From positions 1,054,001 to 1,118,000 of the forward strand of contig NC_013741.1 in the NCBI RefSeq assembly GCF_000025285.1: 64,000 nucleotides of DNA, given 5' to 3'. The notes beneath the pieces are model-generated. The model was not told the DNA's origin and ran no database searches. It saw only the letters and a list, made by a program, of their open reading frames with translations. Source of the DNA: Archaeoglobus profundus DSM 5631. GTDB lineage: Archaea > Halobacteriota > Archaeoglobi > Archaeoglobales > Archaeoglobaceae. Positions 17,514-26,843 of the stretch are shown one piece after another. A program made the translations under genes and the position numbers. Position 1 is the first letter of the stretch. Each line of letters starts with the position of its first letter.

Positions 17514-18629
17514 TTAGATCTTCTCAAACCTCGCTTCAAGCTTCTTGAGGACTTTCGGGAGAGTTGTGTACTCCATTTCCTCATGAGGCAACCTGTGTGG
17601 CTCGAATGGACCGTGCCTTCTTATGTAATCGCAGATCTCCATGGCCTTCTGTCTCGTGTAATCGAATGCAGGATCATCGAACATGTCTACGGGTCCAATC
17701 AACTTACCGTTGCACAACTGAAAGCCTGCAGCTATAACCCTTGGAGGTCCGTCAAATCTTGTACACTTGCTGTATCTGAACGGGACTGGCATGAGTGGTC
17801 CGTTATGGCTACCTCTCATCCAACCACTGACTAGATGCGGGAATGCGAAAGCCTCGAGAACTTCACCAACCGCTGGCAAACCTGATTGAGCTCTGACAAT
17901 TGCAACTGGATCGTCTTTACCTACGTACTCACCCGCTATTTCGAATAGCTTTTCAGTGCTTACTACTGCAACTGGCTCATCTGCTGGCAATTTTCCTCCC
18001 TCTTTGGGATAAACTCTCTTGATCACATATCTACCCTTGCTACCTATCAGAGCTAGCAAGTCGTACATCTCCTCCGGAGTAGACAACATAACCCTCTTGT
18101 GCTCCTTTATATCCCAGACCTCGAATCTGAATCCTTGGTGCATTGAGGGATCGATCACAAGTCCAGCGGTGTTGAAGGGATCAGCAAACATCCTGAATAT
18201 CGGTAAGTTGAAAGCTCCTGGCTCGGTTTTGTCCATCATGAAAACGATTATTGGTTCAGCTGGTCTCTCTGTAAACTCCATCTCAGCAACGCCTGGCCCC
18301 AATCCTCTGACGTTTCCAGAGAATGCCTCCTTAAGCAAATCTTGCCCAGCTGCATAGAGTTTGAGTTCCTTAGCTTTTTCAGCACAAGCTTTGAAGGTCT
18401 CCCAAGCCAGACCGTGTATTTCCTCGCTATCTACACCCTTTCTGTGTGTCATAACCAACTCTAAGTCATCTCCAGCATTGAAGACTCTAAAATCGATTAT
18501 TATCCCCTTCTCCTTTGCCTCGTTCAACTTTTTCTCAGCAAGAGCCTTTATTTCATCTGGAACCGTGCTATGCCCGGCAACGCTGCCTATGTCCGCCTTT
18601 ATAACGCTAACAGTAATTTTTTCGCTCAT
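17514..18629 (-). CDS. Bifunctional fructose-1,6-bisphosphate aldolase/phosphatase
   Basis: The 371-residue protein is the archaeal-type FBP aldolase/phosphatase, which makes fructose 6-phosphate from triose phosphates in one active site that remodels. It carries the family's N-terminal SVIKADIGSVAGHST, VMTHRKGVDSEEIHGLAW near residue 82, and the metal/substrate segments GSHNGPLMPV near 277 and PPRVIAAGFQLCNGKLIGPVD near 297. The ATG at 18629 is preferred over one 15 codons upstream because the protein should begin just before the SVIKADIG strand. It is divergent from the KaiC-like gene. Confidence 0.95.
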   Translation of the reverse strand: MSEKITVSVIKADIGSVAGHSTVPDEIKALAEKKLNEAKEKGIIIDFRVFNAGDDLELVMTHRKGVDSEEIHGLAWETFKACAEKAKELKLYAAGQDLLKEAFSGNVRGLGPGVAEMEFTERPAEPIIVFMMDKTEPGAFNLPIFRMFADPFNTAGLVIDPSMHQGFRFEVWDIKEHKRVMLSTPEEMYDLLALIGSKGRYVIKRVYPKEGGKLPADEPVAVVSTEKLFEIAGEYVGKDDPVAIVRAQSGLPAVGEVLEAFAFPHLVSGWMRGSHNGPLMPVPFRYSKCTRFDGPPRVIAAGFQLCNGKLIGPVDMFDDPAFDYTRQKAMEICDYIRRHGPFEPHRLPHEEMEYTTLPKVLKKLEARFEKI

Positions 18630-18707
18630 ATCATTTTTTAGGTCTAAAGATATTTCAAGTTGTCGATTTAGCAAGGTATATATATTTACGTGATCGTGAT
18701 ATTCATA
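18630..18707. promoter_or_regulatory. Divergent promoter region, FBP aldolase/phosphatase and KaiC-like gene
   Basis: A TATATATAT run at about 18677-18685 lies 25-30 bases before the ATG at 18708, consistent with a leaderless transcript to the right. On the minus strand an AAATATC element at about 18645-18652 is placed for the FBP aldolase/phosphatase gene. A repeated GTGATCGTGAT lies at about 18690-18700, close to the rightward start. Confidence 0.5.
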
Positions 18708-19451
18708 ATGATACTCGAAAGATGCCCTTCGGGAATTCCAGGTTTTGATGAGCTTTGTGAAGGAGGATTTATCAGAGATAGAACGTACCTTGTTTCAGGC
18801 GTATCCGGTTCTGGAAAAACAATCTTCGCTTTGCAGTTCCTCGTAAATGGGGCTAAAGAATACAACGAACCAGGTATATTCATAGCAACTGAGGAACGAC
18901 CTCAGAGTATTAGAGAGTACGCCTCAACGTTTGGATGGGAGTTAGAGAAGCTTGAGGATGAAAACATGTTAGCTATAGTGGATGCTACATCTACCAAAAT
19001 CGGACTACCGAGCGATGAGAAGTATGTAGATATAAGACCCTTTGACACCCGTTCGTTGTTGGATCAGGTTATATCGATTCAGGATGAAATAGGTGCAAGA
19101 AGAGCGGTTGTGGACTCAACAACATCGATAGGATTTATGATCAACGACGTTCCAAAGTTCAGGATTGAGCTTTTGAAAATTTCAACTACATTCGAAATAC
19201 TTGGCTTGACATCCATATTTACGTGTGAGATAGTTGAAGGTTCACAGGCAATATCGAGGTTCGGTGTTGAGAACTTCGTCACCGAGGGAACTGTCGTTTT
19301 GAGGTTTGAAAGGAGTGGTAACGTAAGAATAAGGGCTTTGGAGATTGTTAAGATGAGAGGAACGAAACACAGCTACAAGATGCATCCTTTTGACATAACG
19401 GATAACGGCATAGTAGTTTACTCCGGAGAAGAGGTAATAACCGGCGTCTAA
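18708..19451 (+). CDS. KaiC-like RecA-superfamily ATPase, single domain
   Basis: The 247-residue protein is one KaiC/RadA-like ATPase domain: CPSGIPGFDELCEGGF near residue 6, Walker A GVSGSGKT near 32, the TEERPQSI catalytic glutamates near 62, and Walker B RRAVVDSTTS near 130. KaiC-like archaeal proteins of this kind often act in signalling, but no partner sensor or receptor is next to it. The ATG at 18708, following a TATA box by about 27 bases, is chosen over an upstream start at 18690. Confidence 0.88.
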   Translation: MILERCPSGIPGFDELCEGGFIRDRTYLVSGVSGSGKTIFALQFLVNGAKEYNEPGIFIATEERPQSIREYASTFGWELEKLEDENMLAIVDATSTKIGLPSDEKYVDIRPFDTRSLLDQVISIQDEIGARRAVVDSTTSIGFMINDVPKFRIELLKISTTFEILGLTSIFTCEIVEGSQAISRFGVENFVTEGTVVLRFERSGNVRIRALEIVKMRGTKHSYKMHPFDITDNGIVVYSGEEVITGV

Positions 19452-19473
19452 TAATTTTTAAAAAATATAGAAT

Positions 19474-20739
19474 TTAAATAGCTTCCCAGAAGTATTTGGG
19501 CACATTCTTTGGATATCTATCCCTCGTCCAAGCGTAGATCATCGCTACAGTTCTGTAGAGCATGTGTGCAAACTTTGAGTATGGTGCATAAACCAGGAGC
19601 ATGAAAACGAAGTACAGGTGTATCAAGTAGAGCCAGTATGCTGCTGTGCTTTCAAAGAGTCTTGCAATGGCAACACAGTACCCCGTAATACCGACCAATA
19701 GAACGACGAGCAGGAAGAACCAGTCGTAATAGCTTCCAAGCTCCTTGCTCCTCTTGTTGAACAGTCTGTTCCATATCGCAACCGCGCTACCCACGATCAC
19801 AGCTATTCCACCGAGCAAACCTACAAGCTTGAAGAGAGCCATGATTGCATACGCAGCATCGAACTCTTTCATGGACAGTATCTCCCATGGCCACGGTGGT
19901 GGATACACAAGCTTAACTGGGAGCTCGACACCGACAACTTCTCCAATTCCTATGACGTCACCTGCTGCAGCTAAAGCCAGACCTATGAATCCATAGAATA
20001 TCAGCAGGTGTGCCGGAAAACGGGGCTTGTTTGCATCACAAGCCTTGAACCAGTTGTGGTAGAGAATATCCCTAAGAACGAAGAAGAACGCTTCGAAGAA
20101 GTACAGTCCCATAAATCCACTTTTGCCCTTGATTTCAACTTCGGCGTTCTCAAGCGGTTTCACCGTGTACTCCATTCCTCCCCCATCGGTTATAGCTAGC
20201 CAATATCTCCACATTCCGATGAGGCCTATCAGGAGGGCGAGACCACCGAGAACGAACCCAGCTATTTCTACATTCTCAATTGGCAGGAGCTTGCTCGTCT
20301 CAACTGCTCCACTCGGCAAAGCACCCGTGAATATACCGGGGTTTGCCCAAGCGATCAGAGCACCTAAGATTATCGCTGGGACTATTATCACGAATATCGG
20401 AAATCCCCAAGGCTGGTTAAGTATCTTACCGATGAACTTTGGCCAAGCATATTCGGATATTACCCTAGCTCTAATCGCATTCAAAACCTGTCCGGGTTTA
20501 GCATCTCTGGGACAATATGCAGAACAGTCAGCACAGTTGTAGCAGAGCCATACATTTGGATCCTTCAAGAGCCTCTTCCTGAGCCCCCACTGAGCCCAGA
20601 TCATCTCCTTTCTTGGGAATGGATCGTCTTCGGGGCTTAGAGGACACACGACGCTACAGTTAGCACACTGCATACACTTTTTGAGGTCTTTACCGCCCAG
20701 AGCTATAATTTCACGAGCAAATTTCGGATCGACCTCCAT
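19474..20739 (-). CDS. qmoC: QmoC, membrane subunit of quinone-interacting oxidoreductase
   Basis: The 421-residue protein joins an HdrC-like iron-sulfur domain (C-x2-C-x2-C-x3-CP in KKCMQCANCSVVCP near residue 22, and CYNCADCSAYCP near 66) to an HdrE-like cytochrome b domain with about six membrane helices from residue 115 onward. In the Qmo complex it is the membrane anchor thought to exchange electrons with menaquinone. The start at 20739 has GGGAGGTGGTG upstream; a start six codons earlier is unlikely. It is the last gene of qmoABC. Confidence 0.93.
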   Translation of the reverse strand: MEVDPKFAREIIALGGKDLKKCMQCANCSVVCPLSPEDDPFPRKEMIWAQWGLRKRLLKDPNVWLCYNCADCSAYCPRDAKPGQVLNAIRARVISEYAWPKFIGKILNQPWGFPIFVIIVPAIILGALIAWANPGIFTGALPSGAVETSKLLPIENVEIAGFVLGGLALLIGLIGMWRYWLAITDGGGMEYTVKPLENAEVEIKGKSGFMGLYFFEAFFFVLRDILYHNWFKACDANKPRFPAHLLIFYGFIGLALAAAGDVIGIGEVVGVELPVKLVYPPPWPWEILSMKEFDAAYAIMALFKLVGLLGGIAVIVGSAVAIWNRLFNKRSKELGSYYDWFFLLVVLLVGITGYCVAIARLFESTAAYWLYLIHLYFVFMLLVYAPYSKFAHMLYRTVAMIYAWTRDRYPKNVPKYFWEAI

Positions 20740-20768
20740 AACACCACCTCCCAACAAAAATTAAAGGG

Positions 20769-22991
20769 TTAGAATCCCTTGTATGGGTTGGGGCCAATTT
20801 TCTGAATCTCCTCAACAAAGCTGTTTATGATTTCAGGAATCTTTGGCCAGTCTGATATCTCGACCTGAACGATTTTAACCCTCTCTGGCTCTATGAACAG
20901 TCTGTTCAAAGTTTCTTTCACGTTCTCCATTCTCCTATTAGCCAATTCGGAACCTCTTATAAAGTGACACTGGTAGTCCTCTCCAAACTTACATCCAAGC
21001 ATCAATACTCCATCGATACCCTTTGACATTGCATCCGCTATGAAGACTACGTTCACGGAACCAAGGCATCTTACTGGAATTATTCTTACCAAAGGACTGA
21101 ATTTGAGTCCGTTCTTAGCAGCCATGTCTATCGCTGGATATGCATCGTTCTCACAAGCAAACACGAGTATTCTCAGCTTACCCTCTTCAGATGGTACTGA
21201 GATCGACTTTATCATCGACGAAATCATGTCAACGCTGTACTGCTTGAAGGATATGATCTTCTCAGGACATGCACCGAAGCAGATTCCACATCTCCTACAT
21301 CTGAGCGGGTTCGGCTGTGGTGTTCCCTTCTCGTCCTCATCCAAAGCTCCAAATGGACATTCCTCTGTACACCTCTTACACTGCGTACATCTCTGCAGGA
21401 AGAAGTTCGGATAGTCGATATCTCCAGTCCTTGGGAATATCGTAGCACCCTTCGCAACCAACTCGACAGTTTGGATTGCCTTTAGAGCGGCACCTCTTGC
21501 ATCCAACTCGCAGTCCCTTATAGTCATAGGTGCTCTAACACACCCAGCTGGATAGATACCTGTTCTCCTGCTCTCATACGGGAAGCAGATGTAATGTGAA
21601 TCGGGGAATGCGTATTTGAGAGTTGGTAGCTCTGGACCCTGTCTATACTGCAGGTTCAAAATCCACTCCTTACCTCTGTTCTCAAATGCAACTTCCTTAG
21701 GAACTGCTGGCTTTATGTGAGAATACGGTGGTTCGCCTTCATCTGGATACTCCTCCTTGACTGTGTACAATCCGTACATCGATGAGAGCATTCCAGTTAC
21801 AAGAACAACCATGTCTACATCAACCGTTATATCCTCACCCAACAGCGTGTTTGTAACTTCAACTCTCAGCTTGTCTCCGTTTTGTGTTATGCTCTTCACT
21901 TCACCCTTAGTTAAGAATATCCCCTCATCCTGCTGAGCTTGTTTGTAGAATTCTTCGTAGATTCCGACTGTTCTTAAATCCTTATAGAAGACGAAAACAT
22001 TTGCATCCTTGTTCATCTCTCTAATGCACAAAGCCTGCTTTAGAGAAGTAAGGCAACATACAGTTGAACAGTACGGTATGTGCTCGGGATCTCTCTGACC
22101 AGCACAGAGTATGAACGCAACGTCCTTCACAGCTTTTCCATCAACTTCAAGCTTACCTTCCTTGATCATCTGCTCAAGCTCGATATTTGTAACAACTCCC
22201 GGTAAGCCGTAGCCCAAGTTTGATAGTTTTGTAGGATCGTACGGCTTCCATCCAGTCGCAACGACGATTGCTCCGACCTTAAAGACTTCCTCATTACCCT
22301 CTCTATCTACAACAACATTGAACATTCCCGGCTGTCCTGAGATTGACTTTATCTTGGTTGATGTGTATACAGTTATGTTTTCGTTGTTCATGACCTCGTT
22401 TATCTTTTCGTTGATGTAAGATTCTGCATCGACTGGCTCTCTGTACGGGAACTTACCCGGCAGAATCTTCTTGAATTTCCTGACCCATCCACCCAATTCG
22501 CTTTCTTTCTCGACCAAGTATACCTTGTAACCAGCCTTAGCACACTCCAGTGCAGCCGTTAATCCCGTTACTCCTCCTCCAACCACGAGTATATCCTTTG
22601 AAGTTTCTTCCAAGTAAGGCTCTGGCAACTCTGTCTTCTGAGCTTGGACTATACCCATTCTGACGTAATCCTCAGCCAACTCCTGTGCGTGCTCATCGAT
22701 ATCGTGACTCCAGACAACATCTTCTCTAAGGTTTACTCTGACCGTTATAATGTCCTTACCGAAGTTAAATACATCCTGCTTAACTCTTGGAGAACATCCA
22801 CAGATTACAACAGCGTTAACACCATTCTTTATGTCTTCTTTGATCATTTCAACGCCTTCTCTACTGCAGAGGGCTTTGTGAACCTTAGGGGTGATCTTGA
22901 ACTCGTTTTCGACAACGCCTTTAATTTTCTCTATGTCCAGCTGATCTATACCACAGCCCGTACAAATGTAAACACCAACATTTTTCTCCAT
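20769..22991 (-). CDS. qmoB: QmoB, HdrA/MvhD-like flavin and iron-sulfur subunit
   Basis: The 740-residue protein has an HdrA-like N-terminal part with an FAD-binding ILVVGGGVTGLTAALE near residue 129, an STVCCLTSLKQAL segment near 315, two 4Fe-4S motifs (CTQCKRCTEECP and CRRCGICFGACP near 545-585), and a C-terminal MvhD-like domain (LRILVFACENDAYPA near 618, CLGSVN and GCKFGEDYQCH). It is a soluble subunit of QmoABC, which links quinone oxidation to AprBA. It lies 5 bases after qmoA and 29 bases before qmoC. Confidence 0.95.
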   Translation of the reverse strand: MEKNVGVYICTGCGIDQLDIEKIKGVVENEFKITPKVHKALCSREGVEMIKEDIKNGVNAVVICGCSPRVKQDVFNFGKDIITVRVNLREDVVWSHDIDEHAQELAEDYVRMGIVQAQKTELPEPYLEETSKDILVVGGGVTGLTAALECAKAGYKVYLVEKESELGGWVRKFKKILPGKFPYREPVDAESYINEKINEVMNNENITVYTSTKIKSISGQPGMFNVVVDREGNEEVFKVGAIVVATGWKPYDPTKLSNLGYGLPGVVTNIELEQMIKEGKLEVDGKAVKDVAFILCAGQRDPEHIPYCSTVCCLTSLKQALCIREMNKDANVFVFYKDLRTVGIYEEFYKQAQQDEGIFLTKGEVKSITQNGDKLRVEVTNTLLGEDITVDVDMVVLVTGMLSSMYGLYTVKEEYPDEGEPPYSHIKPAVPKEVAFENRGKEWILNLQYRQGPELPTLKYAFPDSHYICFPYESRRTGIYPAGCVRAPMTIRDCELDARGAALKAIQTVELVAKGATIFPRTGDIDYPNFFLQRCTQCKRCTEECPFGALDEDEKGTPQPNPLRCRRCGICFGACPEKIISFKQYSVDMISSMIKSISVPSEEGKLRILVFACENDAYPAIDMAAKNGLKFSPLVRIIPVRCLGSVNVVFIADAMSKGIDGVLMLGCKFGEDYQCHFIRGSELANRRMENVKETLNRLFIEPERVKIVQVEISDWPKIPEIINSFVEEIQKIGPNPYKGF

Positions 22992-22996
22992 TTAAA

Positions 22997-24223
22997 TCAC
23001 CCCCTAACCACTTGAATAGCTCTTATAACCGCTCCAGTAGCGTCTCTATTGCTTGAGGCTACGTCAGCTGGCATTCTCGCTACACCACAGGGAATTATTC
23101 CCTCCTTCTCTACTACAAATCCGTAATCGTCGTATTCCAGTCCCTCAATCTTCTCAACAGCTGTTGTCGGTTGCATTCCAGTTGCCAATACAAGCAACTC
23201 TACTTCCATCTGAACCTTCTTGCCAGTTTCTGTATCTTCAGCGTGAACTATGACATTCCCATTCTCTCCCTCCTCAACCTTTGCAACCTTACCCCTAATG
23301 AATACGATGTTTTCATCCTGATCAACCTTCTGGAAGAAGTCCTCGTATCTTCCGTAAGCTCTCCTGTCTATGTAGAAGATGTAAACCTTTGAATCTGGGA
23401 TTTGCTCTCTTACATACAGAGCGTGCTTCATCGTTGCCAAACAGCAAACTGCAGAGCAATACGGCAGATGATTCTCATCTCTTGAACCGGCACACTGGGC
23501 GAAAGCTACGATCTTGGGCTCTTTTCCATCGGAAGGTCTAACGATCTTACCCTTTGTTGGCCCACTTGGAGAAGCCAACCTTTCCATCATCATGTTTGTT
23601 ATTACGTTTGGATACTTGCCAAATCCTAACGTTTCAAGCTTGGTGGCATCGTAAGGATTCCAGCCGGTTGCAACGATTATCACCTTGGCGTTTATAGTCA
23701 ATTCCTGAGGTTGTTCATCCAAGTTTATCGCATCGTATTTGCAAACCTTAACGCATTCTCCACACTTGTTGCAAACATCTGGATCAATCACGTAGATTGG
23801 TGGAAAAGCCATGTCATGCGGTAAGTATATCGCCTTTGTCTTGTCCATTCCGAAGTCGAAGTCGTTTGGTCTCTCAACAGGACAAACCTTTTCGCATTCT
23901 CCACAAGCGGTACAGTTCTCGTTTACAAATCTCGGTCTTACCTCAACGAATACGTTGAAGTTCCCTGCAACACCTTCAACTTTCTTTACCTTTGCATTTG
24001 TAATCACTTGTAAGTTCTCGCAGTTCTTTAGCCTCTTGAGGAAAATCTCAAGACCGCAGTAGGGTGGGCACATCTTTGGGAAGTACTTGGTAAGCTGAGT
24101 AACTCTCCCACCCAAGTAGGGGTTTTTCTCAACGAGTGCAACACTGTACCCTGTTTCTGCTGCTTCAACTGCTGCTGTTAAGCCAGAAATACCACCGCCG
24201 ATAACCAAGATATCGACGTTCAT
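22997..24223 (-). CDS. qmoA: QmoA, HdrA-like flavoprotein subunit
   Basis: The 408-residue protein starts with an FAD-binding fold (ILVIGGGISGLTAAVEAAE) and carries two ferredoxin-type cysteine groups (CTACGECEKVCP near 105, CNKCGECVKVC near 150) and the CSAVCCLATMKHAL segment near 255, all typical of QmoA/HdrA. It is thought to contact AprBA and QmoB. The ATG at 24223 with an AGAGGGAT ribosome site begins exactly at the flavin fold; the open frame extends 35 codons further but includes the promoter. Confidence 0.95.
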   Translation of the reverse strand: MNVDILVIGGGISGLTAAVEAAETGYSVALVEKNPYLGGRVTQLTKYFPKMCPPYCGLEIFLKRLKNCENLQVITNAKVKKVEGVAGNFNVFVEVRPRFVNENCTACGECEKVCPVERPNDFDFGMDKTKAIYLPHDMAFPPIYVIDPDVCNKCGECVKVCKYDAINLDEQPQELTINAKVIIVATGWNPYDATKLETLGFGKYPNVITNMMMERLASPSGPTKGKIVRPSDGKEPKIVAFAQCAGSRDENHLPYCSAVCCLATMKHALYVREQIPDSKVYIFYIDRRAYGRYEDFFQKVDQDENIVFIRGKVAKVEEGENGNVIVHAEDTETGKKVQMEVELLVLATGMQPTTAVEKIEGLEYDDYGFVVEKEGIIPCGVARMPADVASSNRDATGAVIRAIQVVRG

Positions 24224-24290
24224 ACTAATCCCTCTTTTAAGCTCTAAGCAGAATAACATACGAAGTTTAAAAGAGTTTCTATTTATTTGT
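24224..24290 (-). promoter_or_regulatory. Probable qmoABC promoter
   Basis: On the minus strand a CTCTTTTAAAC box at about 24265-24275 lies about 45-50 bases before the qmoA ATG, giving a leader of roughly 20 bases that contains the AGAGGGAT ribosome site. A 9-base inverted repeat, CTCTTTTAA at 24232-24240 and TTAAAAGAG at 24267-24275, flanks the predicted start site and includes the TATA box. Confidence 0.45.
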
Positions 24291-24316
24291 TTCTTCTTTT
24301 GCCAAAAGGGGTCGAG

Positions 24317-24345
24317 AAAACAGAGCAAAATAAGAAAAAGAAAAA
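24317..24345 (-). terminator. Poly-T terminator after aprA
   Basis: Directly after the aprA stop the minus strand is T-rich (TTTTTCTTTTTCTTATTTTG and a further TTTTC), the usual form of an archaeal intrinsic terminator without a hairpin. It separates the sat-ORF2-aprBA transcript from qmoABC. Confidence 0.6.
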
Positions 24346-24346
24346 T

Positions 24347-26287
24347 TTAGAGCTGCCAGTCGACTATCTGTATGTATGGTACCTTCTGCATCTCCCACTC
24401 GCCGGTCTCTGGGTTCTTCCTGCCGACAACGAAGACTTTCCAGTTCTCGTCGTCGATGTCTGGGTAGTCCATTCTGTAGTAGTAGCCGGGCCATCTTGTC
24501 TCCTGTCTGAAGAGCATGTGCTGTACGTGTGCCTCTGCAACGATGACTCTGTGCCACATCTCCCAGCACCTCATGAGCTCGTGCAAGTTCCTAGCAGCGA
24601 GCTTCTCCATGTCCTCCTTGAGCATCTGCAATCTCTCGAGAGCAATCTTAAGCATCTTCTCGTTAGTTCTGTACCACATTGAAGCTCCAGCTGCATATTC
24701 GTCCATGATCTTCTGGAGTCTCCAGAGTGCCTGCTTCGGGAACAGGTAGTTCGGGTTAATGTCTTCTCTCGTTGAAGCGTTCTTGAACTGTTCGTATGTA
24801 ACCATCGGCTGGAAGATCTTCTTCTTCAACTCCTGCACCTTAGCCTCGTCGATCTCTGGGTTCGGGTTCTGCTCGACCACGTACCTTACGGCAGCCTTAC
24901 CTGCGATTCTACCCTCGGTGAACGAACCGCTTGAGAACTTGTGCGGGTTAGCACCACTGCAGTCTCCAACTGCGAACAATCCCTTGATTGTTGTCATTCT
25001 GTTGTAGCAGAACGGGAAGAGCTTCTTGTACTCCTCTGGCATTAGGTCCTCTGGACCGCATACCCACAGACCTGCACAACCTGAGTGTGAACCCATCATG
25101 TATGGCTCAGCGGTCATGATCTCTGATGGCACCTTCTCAGGCTCGATGTTCAGAGCAGCCCAGAGCAATGCCTGTGACACTGTCATGTCAAGGAAGTCTT
25201 CCCAAGCCTCCTCGATGAGCTTCTTGAGATCCTTACCCTCTTCCTGCAACTTCTTGATAGCCCACTCCGTTCTCATGAGGATTGGTCCCCTACCGTTGAT
25301 GAGCTCCTCAAGCATCTGGTGGTTTCTTAGTGGTGTCGGGGTTGGGACGGCATCAGCGTATGGCTTGTACTTCTCGATTGTCTCCTTCTTCTCGATGTAT
25401 ACTTCATCGAATGCGTTCGTAGCTACCGACTTGAAGAGCAGGAACCATGCACCGACTGGACCGTAACCGTCCTTGAATCTCGATGGAATGAATCTGTGCT
25501 CCATCTGGCATGTGTGAGCTCCAGCCTCGATAGCCATTGCATAACCGCTTCCAGTGTTGAACACTGCATACCAGATTCTACCCATACCTTCTCCGGTGCT
25601 TCTTGGTCTGAAGAGCAGTGTAGCACCACCAGTCGCGAGGATTACGGCCTTAGCCTTGAAGATGTAGAACTTCGGCTCTCTCACGCTGAAACCGACTGCA
25701 CCAGCAACCCTCTGTGGGTCGTTCTTGTCCATTAGTAAGTGTGTTATGAATACTCTCTCGTAGATGTTCTCCTCACCCAAAGCCATCTTTGCAGCCTCTG
25801 CAATAATCGGCTTGTATGACTCACCGTGGATCATGACTTGCCATCTACCCTCTCTCACATACTTGCCGTTCTCGTCCTTCCAGATCGGCAGTCCCCACTT
25901 CTCGAAGAGGTGTACTGTTCCATCAACATGTCTTGCATAGTCGGCGACCAAGTCCTCTCTTGCGATACCCATCATGTCGAGTGTTACGTATCTTACGTAG
26001 TCCTCAATTGTGTTTGGCTTGTCGCCGACTTGCTGAGCTCTGCCTGACAGACCGAGGTAGGTGTTTATAGCAGATAGACCCTGAGCTACAGCACCACTCC
26101 TCTCAATTGCTGCTTTCTCTACGAGTGTTACTTTCAAGCCAGCCGCTTTAGCCCAGTAGGCTGCTTCGTAGGCTGCACCACAGCCAGAGAAACCACCACC
26201 GATGATCAATATGTCTGTCTCTACAGTCACATCCTGTACATCCTCTGGCTTGTACGTCTCTATATTCTTATATACCTCAACCGCCAT
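24347..26287 (-). CDS. aprA: Adenylylsulfate (APS) reductase alpha subunit
   Basis: The 646-residue flavoprotein is dissimilatory AprA, which reduces adenylylsulfate to sulfite and AMP. It shows the FAD-binding DILIIGGGFSGCGAAYEAA near residue 25, RSGAVAQGLSAIN near 63, VILATGGATLLFRPRSTGEGMG near 215, and the RWPGYYYR-type C-terminal segment near 606. Its length agrees with the A. fulgidus enzyme (slightly over 640). Codon choice is strongly biased (TAC, TTC, GAG, CTC preferred), as expected for a highly expressed gene. It follows aprB by 26 bases. Confidence 0.97.
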   Translation of the reverse strand: MAVEVYKNIETYKPEDVQDVTVETDILIIGGGFSGCGAAYEAAYWAKAAGLKVTLVEKAAIERSGAVAQGLSAINTYLGLSGRAQQVGDKPNTIEDYVRYVTLDMMGIAREDLVADYARHVDGTVHLFEKWGLPIWKDENGKYVREGRWQVMIHGESYKPIIAEAAKMALGEENIYERVFITHLLMDKNDPQRVAGAVGFSVREPKFYIFKAKAVILATGGATLLFRPRSTGEGMGRIWYAVFNTGSGYAMAIEAGAHTCQMEHRFIPSRFKDGYGPVGAWFLLFKSVATNAFDEVYIEKKETIEKYKPYADAVPTPTPLRNHQMLEELINGRGPILMRTEWAIKKLQEEGKDLKKLIEEAWEDFLDMTVSQALLWAALNIEPEKVPSEIMTAEPYMMGSHSGCAGLWVCGPEDLMPEEYKKLFPFCYNRMTTIKGLFAVGDCSGANPHKFSSGSFTEGRIAGKAAVRYVVEQNPNPEIDEAKVQELKKKIFQPMVTYEQFKNASTREDINPNYLFPKQALWRLQKIMDEYAAGASMWYRTNEKMLKIALERLQMLKEDMEKLAARNLHELMRCWEMWHRVIVAEAHVQHMLFRQETRWPGYYYRMDYPDIDDENWKVFVVGRKNPETGEWEMQKVPYIQIVDWQL

Positions 26288-26313
26288 TTAAACCACCTCA
26301 CAAAAACATTAAG

Positions 26314-26766
26314 TTATGCCTTCTTCTTAACCTCAGGCAACTTGTCCAAGTCCAAAATCTGAGGCTCTCCCGCAAGAAGCTCGTTCTTCAAGTTGTCCAA
26401 GCTTGGCTCTGGGAAACCCTCGAATGGCTGAATTGAGCCCCATGGGGTCGTTCTTATCGGGAACTTGAATCTCAAAATCTTACCGTTTCTGAACTTGATT
26501 GTCCACATGATTGCATCGGTACCTCTCATTGGTACACACTGTGCCCCGAGGGGCACGAAGTCTACGTAACCTCTCATGTCAATAGCACCCTGTGGGCAGA
26601 TCTTCACACAGCTGTAGCACTCCCAGCACATGTCTGGCTCCTGGTTGTACGCTTTCATCTTCTCCTTGTCCAAAACCATCAAGTCGTTGGGGCAGATGTA
26701 CTGGCATGCTGTTCTCTCTAAAGCCTTACATCCGTCACACTTGTCTGGATTTACGTAACTTGGCAT
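26314..26766 (-). CDS. aprB: APS reductase beta subunit, ferredoxin-like
   Basis: The 150-residue protein carries two 4Fe-4S motifs: an unusual first group (CDGCKALERTACQYICP, residues 9-25) with the long AprB spacing, and a regular CWECYSCVKICP (47-58). A C-terminal tail after residue 105 wraps around AprA in known structures. It passes electrons to the AprA flavin. A GGAGGTGGGTT ribosome site precedes the ATG. It lies between ORF2 and aprA, in the sat operon. Confidence 0.97.
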   Translation of the reverse strand: MPSYVNPDKCDGCKALERTACQYICPNDLMVLDKEKMKAYNQEPDMCWECYSCVKICPQGAIDMRGYVDFVPLGAQCVPMRGTDAIMWTIKFRNGKILRFKFPIRTTPWGSIQPFEGFPEPSLDNLKNELLAGEPQILDLDKLPEVKKKA

Positions 26767-26843
26767 TCAACCCACCTCCAAAACTTTCAAATTTCAAATT
26801 CTTCGACCCTCCCTAACGGAAAAAATTTAAAAGCTTTACTATT

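Noticed and set aside
24279-24569. Minus-strand frame across the end of aprA and the gap before qmoA
   Set aside because: It is an out-of-frame reading of aprA that crosses the poly-T terminator; no ribosome site or family match.
25026-25466. Long plus-strand frames opposite aprA
   Set aside because: These are also shadows of a highly biased gene; the translations are low-complexity and match nothing I recognise.
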